DNA from: Litomosoides sigmodontis
Taxonomy: Eukaryota; Nematoda; Chromadorea; Rhabditida; Onchocercidae
NCBI GenBank assembly: GCA_963070105.1
Contig: OY718804.1
Location: forward strand, 4,735,317-4,799,316
Direction of reading: 5' to 3'
Length of the DNA stretch: 64,000 nucleotides
Position 1 is the stretch's first letter, and each line of letters begins with the position of its first letter. The notes below the pieces were generated by a model. The model made no database searches. It was not told the origin of the DNA and saw only the letters and a program-made list of their open reading frames with translations. Shown here in pieces: positions 59,501-64,000 of the stretch. A program made the translations under genes and the position numbers.

Positions 59501-60305
59501 GTTTGGGGAAAGACTTGCTCAAAAAACTGAATTTACTACGGGTTTGCATGCAAAAGCAAGATGCGTTGTGGAGAACAGAACAGAAAAAGTAGGTTGTAAT
59601 CATTGCCACTATTTTAATATTGTTTATACATTTCGTTGTCTATGATAGTAAATAGAAGCACTGGATGATATGAATAGGGTGGAAAAATTCCCGTAATATC
59701 TAACGATATAGATTTTTTTAAAGTTTATTTGTTGAAAGAAAGGGAGAGAGCATTTTCGGATCATTTTTGCAAAAAGTAAATTTGAAGCACTGAGGATTGT
59801 CAGTTGTTCGGGGAAAGTGTTCCACGTAAAATAACTGTGAACGATTCAAATGACGCAACACTATGTGTGTACGACGTTGAGGGCCGGTGGCTTAAATGTA
59901 GGAATTATAAAGGTATATTTCATGTTCTTAAATTTATATTTCGTGGTTCGCATGCAGTTCTCTTAACTGTATTTAAAATGTTGCAGTATTTAATTTACCG
60001 TTATATGTTAGCTGCTAATATTTTCAGGTAAATTGTTAAACTTTTTATCGTCTAAACGAAGTGACTCATTCCCCACTGATTATGCGCTGATTCAGTACAT
60101 CATGGCACAAATAACAGATTTGTGCTCAATCGTGTATTTGGCGAAATACACTGATCCAAACAAATTACGGGAATATTTACAAGTAGAAGAAGATGATTTT
60201 AAAATAATTATTCACTTATTAGCTGAAATTGACTTAAAATATGGTTTGATAAAGGAAAAATTGAAAAAGGAGAGAAATTTAGGAATGATTGCTTTTAAAA
60301 TTTAA
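56594..60305 (+). CDS. smcr-8: SMCR8 homologue (C9orf72 complex, DENN-type)
   Basis: SMCR8 partners C9orf72 in a complex acting as a GAP for small GTPases in autophagy and lysosome function. The predicted protein is 527 aa, against about 940 in human; most of the difference is the disordered middle of the human protein. The longin start is VFTVIEFCQAQGPRPLYSYPS (cf. human EFSEQVGPQPLLTIP), then ACVHYSTLLDLHARAFQRPIS (cf. YVHHLTLYDLEARGFVRP). The DENN half has LFALLSGEKLVLW and, near the C-terminus, YALIQYIMAQITDLCSIVYL. Exons: 56594-56701, 57086-57283, 57462-57583, 57692-57815, 58366-58517, 58627-58708, 58782-58942, 59117-59180, 59440-59588, 59739-59775, 59804-59912, 60028-60305 (1584 nt, in phase). 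The 82-nt exon at 58627 and 37-nt exon at 59739 are inferred from phase and splice signals. AATAAA at 60448. Folliculin was considered; the order of motifs fits SMCR8 better. Confidence 0.85.
58527..58626 (+). repeat. Direct repeat, 70-bp spacing, overlapping a splice acceptor
   Basis: ACCTTGTGTTAGCTTTCT followed by (G/T)CCCATTTTT occurs at 58527 and again at 58597. The second copy continues TAG and serves as the acceptor of the SMCR8 exon at 58627. The first copy continues TTTAAAT and has no AG. Confidence 0.8.
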
Positions 60306-62053
60306 ATTCATTTTTAATTTGTGTTAATTTGTATATTCTTCAATATTTCAAAGTTTGTAAATTTTTAATATCTACAATGATCATTTGTGGTGGTAAACCG
60401 CAAATTTATAGAATTCTCCTATATGGAAATAATGTGCTGTTTTTATTAATAAAGCACTGCTTTAAACCTCAGTTGTCTGGCTTTTACCTATAAAAGAAGG
60501 CTGACATTTGGGGAGGGCTTTGGTTGAGTGAATGAAACAATCATAAAATATAGCAGAAGCACTTGCATAAAGTTGAAAGTGTGCGAATTATAAAAATAGT
60601 CCAGTTAGGACGGAAAATATATATATATATATATACTTGGATAAGTGTGTGAAGAGAGATTTGGAGAAACACTGGTATTGAACTTCAGGGGGAACACTGA
60701 AATGAAAGGTACTGAAGCAGTTGTTTTATTCCTCTATTTGTGAAGAAAACAAGAATAATTTGCCGGGACAATTTCATTCAAATCATGGTGCCGAAATTGC
60801 AGTGACTTAGACCATTGATGAGTTTGAATAACTAAATAATCAGTCGTTTCTACGGGTGCTTTTGATCTGACACAATTTTCTCATCTATGAATTTCTTGTT
60901 CATCTGTTAAATTTGTTAAAAATTCGAACAGCTCCAATGCTTTACTGTTTATAGCTGAGAAAAAATCATTAAATTTAAAAAATTTTCCAACTGAAATAGA
61001 AATCACGGAATTTAGTTCAAACTCACACAGATTTTCTCATTATTAGTAGTATGAATGAATAGTTTTCTCGTATGCAACATTTGATTAAAATTTAAAAATT
61101 TGTAAGTTCTAATTGAGAATTCAATCGATAAGGTTCATTTTATTTTAGTGGATTAATTTCATCAGACTTTGTTTTACTCCCTGATATTTCCCTTCACGTG
61201 CAGTACTTTCGGTGTGCATTATTAAGTGCCTAAACAGTAGCAACAAATGTCACATTATTAAATTATTTATTCTATTCTACTGAAAATAGCAAAAAACATC
61301 CTTAGGAAAGTTATCATCAACTCTGATAACAAGACAAAAGGGAAGAACGAAACTGATTAATTAATTAATTGAATTCGCTAATAGAGTTGCCCATTAAATT
61401 GCCCATTCCACTTTTTCTTCATCATTTTTTTCTCCGTTCTGCTAAAGAACAAAGAAGGAACCAGCAATGATGGATGAATGGAAGTTTCATTGCACTGTTC
61501 CTCAATAATAACACGGAAAAAAGGGATGGAAAAGTAACAATGAGATATTGCACATCGATTCGACCGCATTATGAGAAGAGGCGATAGAATTATTTCAATT
61601 TCGATAGGATATTGCATTTAATTACACTTTCGCACTATTCTCAAATCAGTAACTTCCGATAGAATTAAAATTCAATCTGAAAATGTTGAATAACTGAAAT
61701 TACATTCCAGGAATAATGTTTGTTTTCTCGGGTAAGAATGATAAAAACGCCCGTCGGATGCATTTTCCAAAAACTGGAAAAAAAATAAAAATTGTTAATA
61801 TCTTTCATTTTCTATCGTCAGGGGAATTATGATAGTGAGAGAGAGGTGAAAAAGGTTCGAGGAATGACATTATCTTCAAAATTGCTTAAATCCTTCATTT
61901 CATAAATTTCCAATTTCAAATTAATTCACTTCCATTCCACATTCTGTGATTAACTCAAATAATTTTTGTTTTAGCTCTAGAATTTTTGAGGAAAAGATAA
62001 TTTCACATTTTAATTCAATAACATTGTCTTTTTCTTTTTTTTTAATAAATGAA
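60306..62053. other. Convergent intergenic region
   Basis: This is the space between the 3' ends of SMCR8 (+) and the phospholipase B-like gene (-). AATAAA lies at 60448, and a short TA run lies at about 60617-60636. The rest is AT-rich and no exon is recognised. Confidence 0.55.
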
Positions 62054-63762
<1,709 letters not shown>

Positions 63763-64000
63763 CTAAAATGTTGCGAATACTATTTGAAAGAAATCAATGA
63801 ATTAAATTTGGTCAATTAAAAGACAAAAGAAGAAAAGAATCGTTCTTCAATCATTCTTCCGCGGGTTGACTTACGCCTAGGGTGCAAGTTAATTAAGCAA
63901 TTAAAAGTGGAAAGGTTTACTAAGTAATTTTAGTTACAGTAAAAAAATAGAACATATATGAAGTCCTTCTGAAGTCTTTTCATGTTCTTTTTGAAGCAGA
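63763..64000 (-). other. Intron of the phospholipase B-like gene at right edge
   Basis: No exon with a PLBD motif is visible. On the minus strand it ends in ACATTTTAG, the acceptor for the exon 63762-63619. Confidence 0.55.

Overview
The window is eukaryotic nuclear DNA from a nematode, most likely a clade III (filarial-type) parasite. The evidence is an AT-rich background, genes split into many short exons, introns mostly of 50-400 bp with GT/TTTCAG borders, and proteins that are clearly metazoan. Apart from the chain of conserved protein matches, the species assignment is inference. No bacterial operons, CRISPR arrays, transposase genes or tRNA genes were recognised.

Layout, left to right. 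(1) 175-11457 (+): the ribosome-biogenesis factor RRP5/PDCD11 (S1 repeats then HAT repeats), whose 5' end lies outside the window. (2) 12172-20169 (+): a long coiled-coil protein of about 785 residues that I do not recognise; it carries a tandemly duplicated, apparently dead exon copy. (3) 21985-33508 (+): O-GlcNAc transferase (ogt-1), complete, 23 exons, 1094 codons plus stop. (4) 36352 to 37322 or 37531 (+): a small PH-domain protein resembling sesquipedalian/PHETA. (5) 38251-40024 (+): ARPC3, the p21 subunit of the Arp2/3 complex, complete, 184 residues. (6) 41363-42594 (+): an acyl-CoA-binding-domain protein of 175 residues with an acidic helical tail. (7) 44549-43215 (-): an unrecognised small single-pass membrane protein (126 residues) assembled here from three phase-compatible exons. 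(8) 48837-55567 (+): an invadolysin/leishmanolysin-like M8 zinc metallopeptidase of 741 residues, which needs two GC donors and one GG acceptor. (9) 56594-60305 (+): a short homologue of SMCR8, partner of C9orf72. (10) 63762-62054 (-): the C-terminal part of a phospholipase B-like protein, continuing beyond the right edge.

Genes 4, 5 and 6 lie head to tail, about 0.9 to 1.3 kb apart, and each has an acceptor-like AG just before its ATG, as expected for nematode spliced-leader trans-splicing. Gene pairs 6/7 and 9/10 are convergent; 7/8 are divergent across a 4.3-kb gene-poor stretch rich in simple repeats. By function the genes are housekeeping: ribosome assembly (RRP5), nucleocytoplasmic glycosylation (OGT), endosome/actin/lipid functions (PHETA-like, ARPC3, ACBP, SMCR8, PLB-like) and a secreted or membrane-anchored protease. 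Exon borders come from reading splice signals and keeping frame; total coding lengths divisible by three across up to 23 exons are the main internal check. The most interesting points are the non-canonical splice sites of the M8 peptidase, the novel small membrane protein, and the duplicated exon in the coiled-coil gene.
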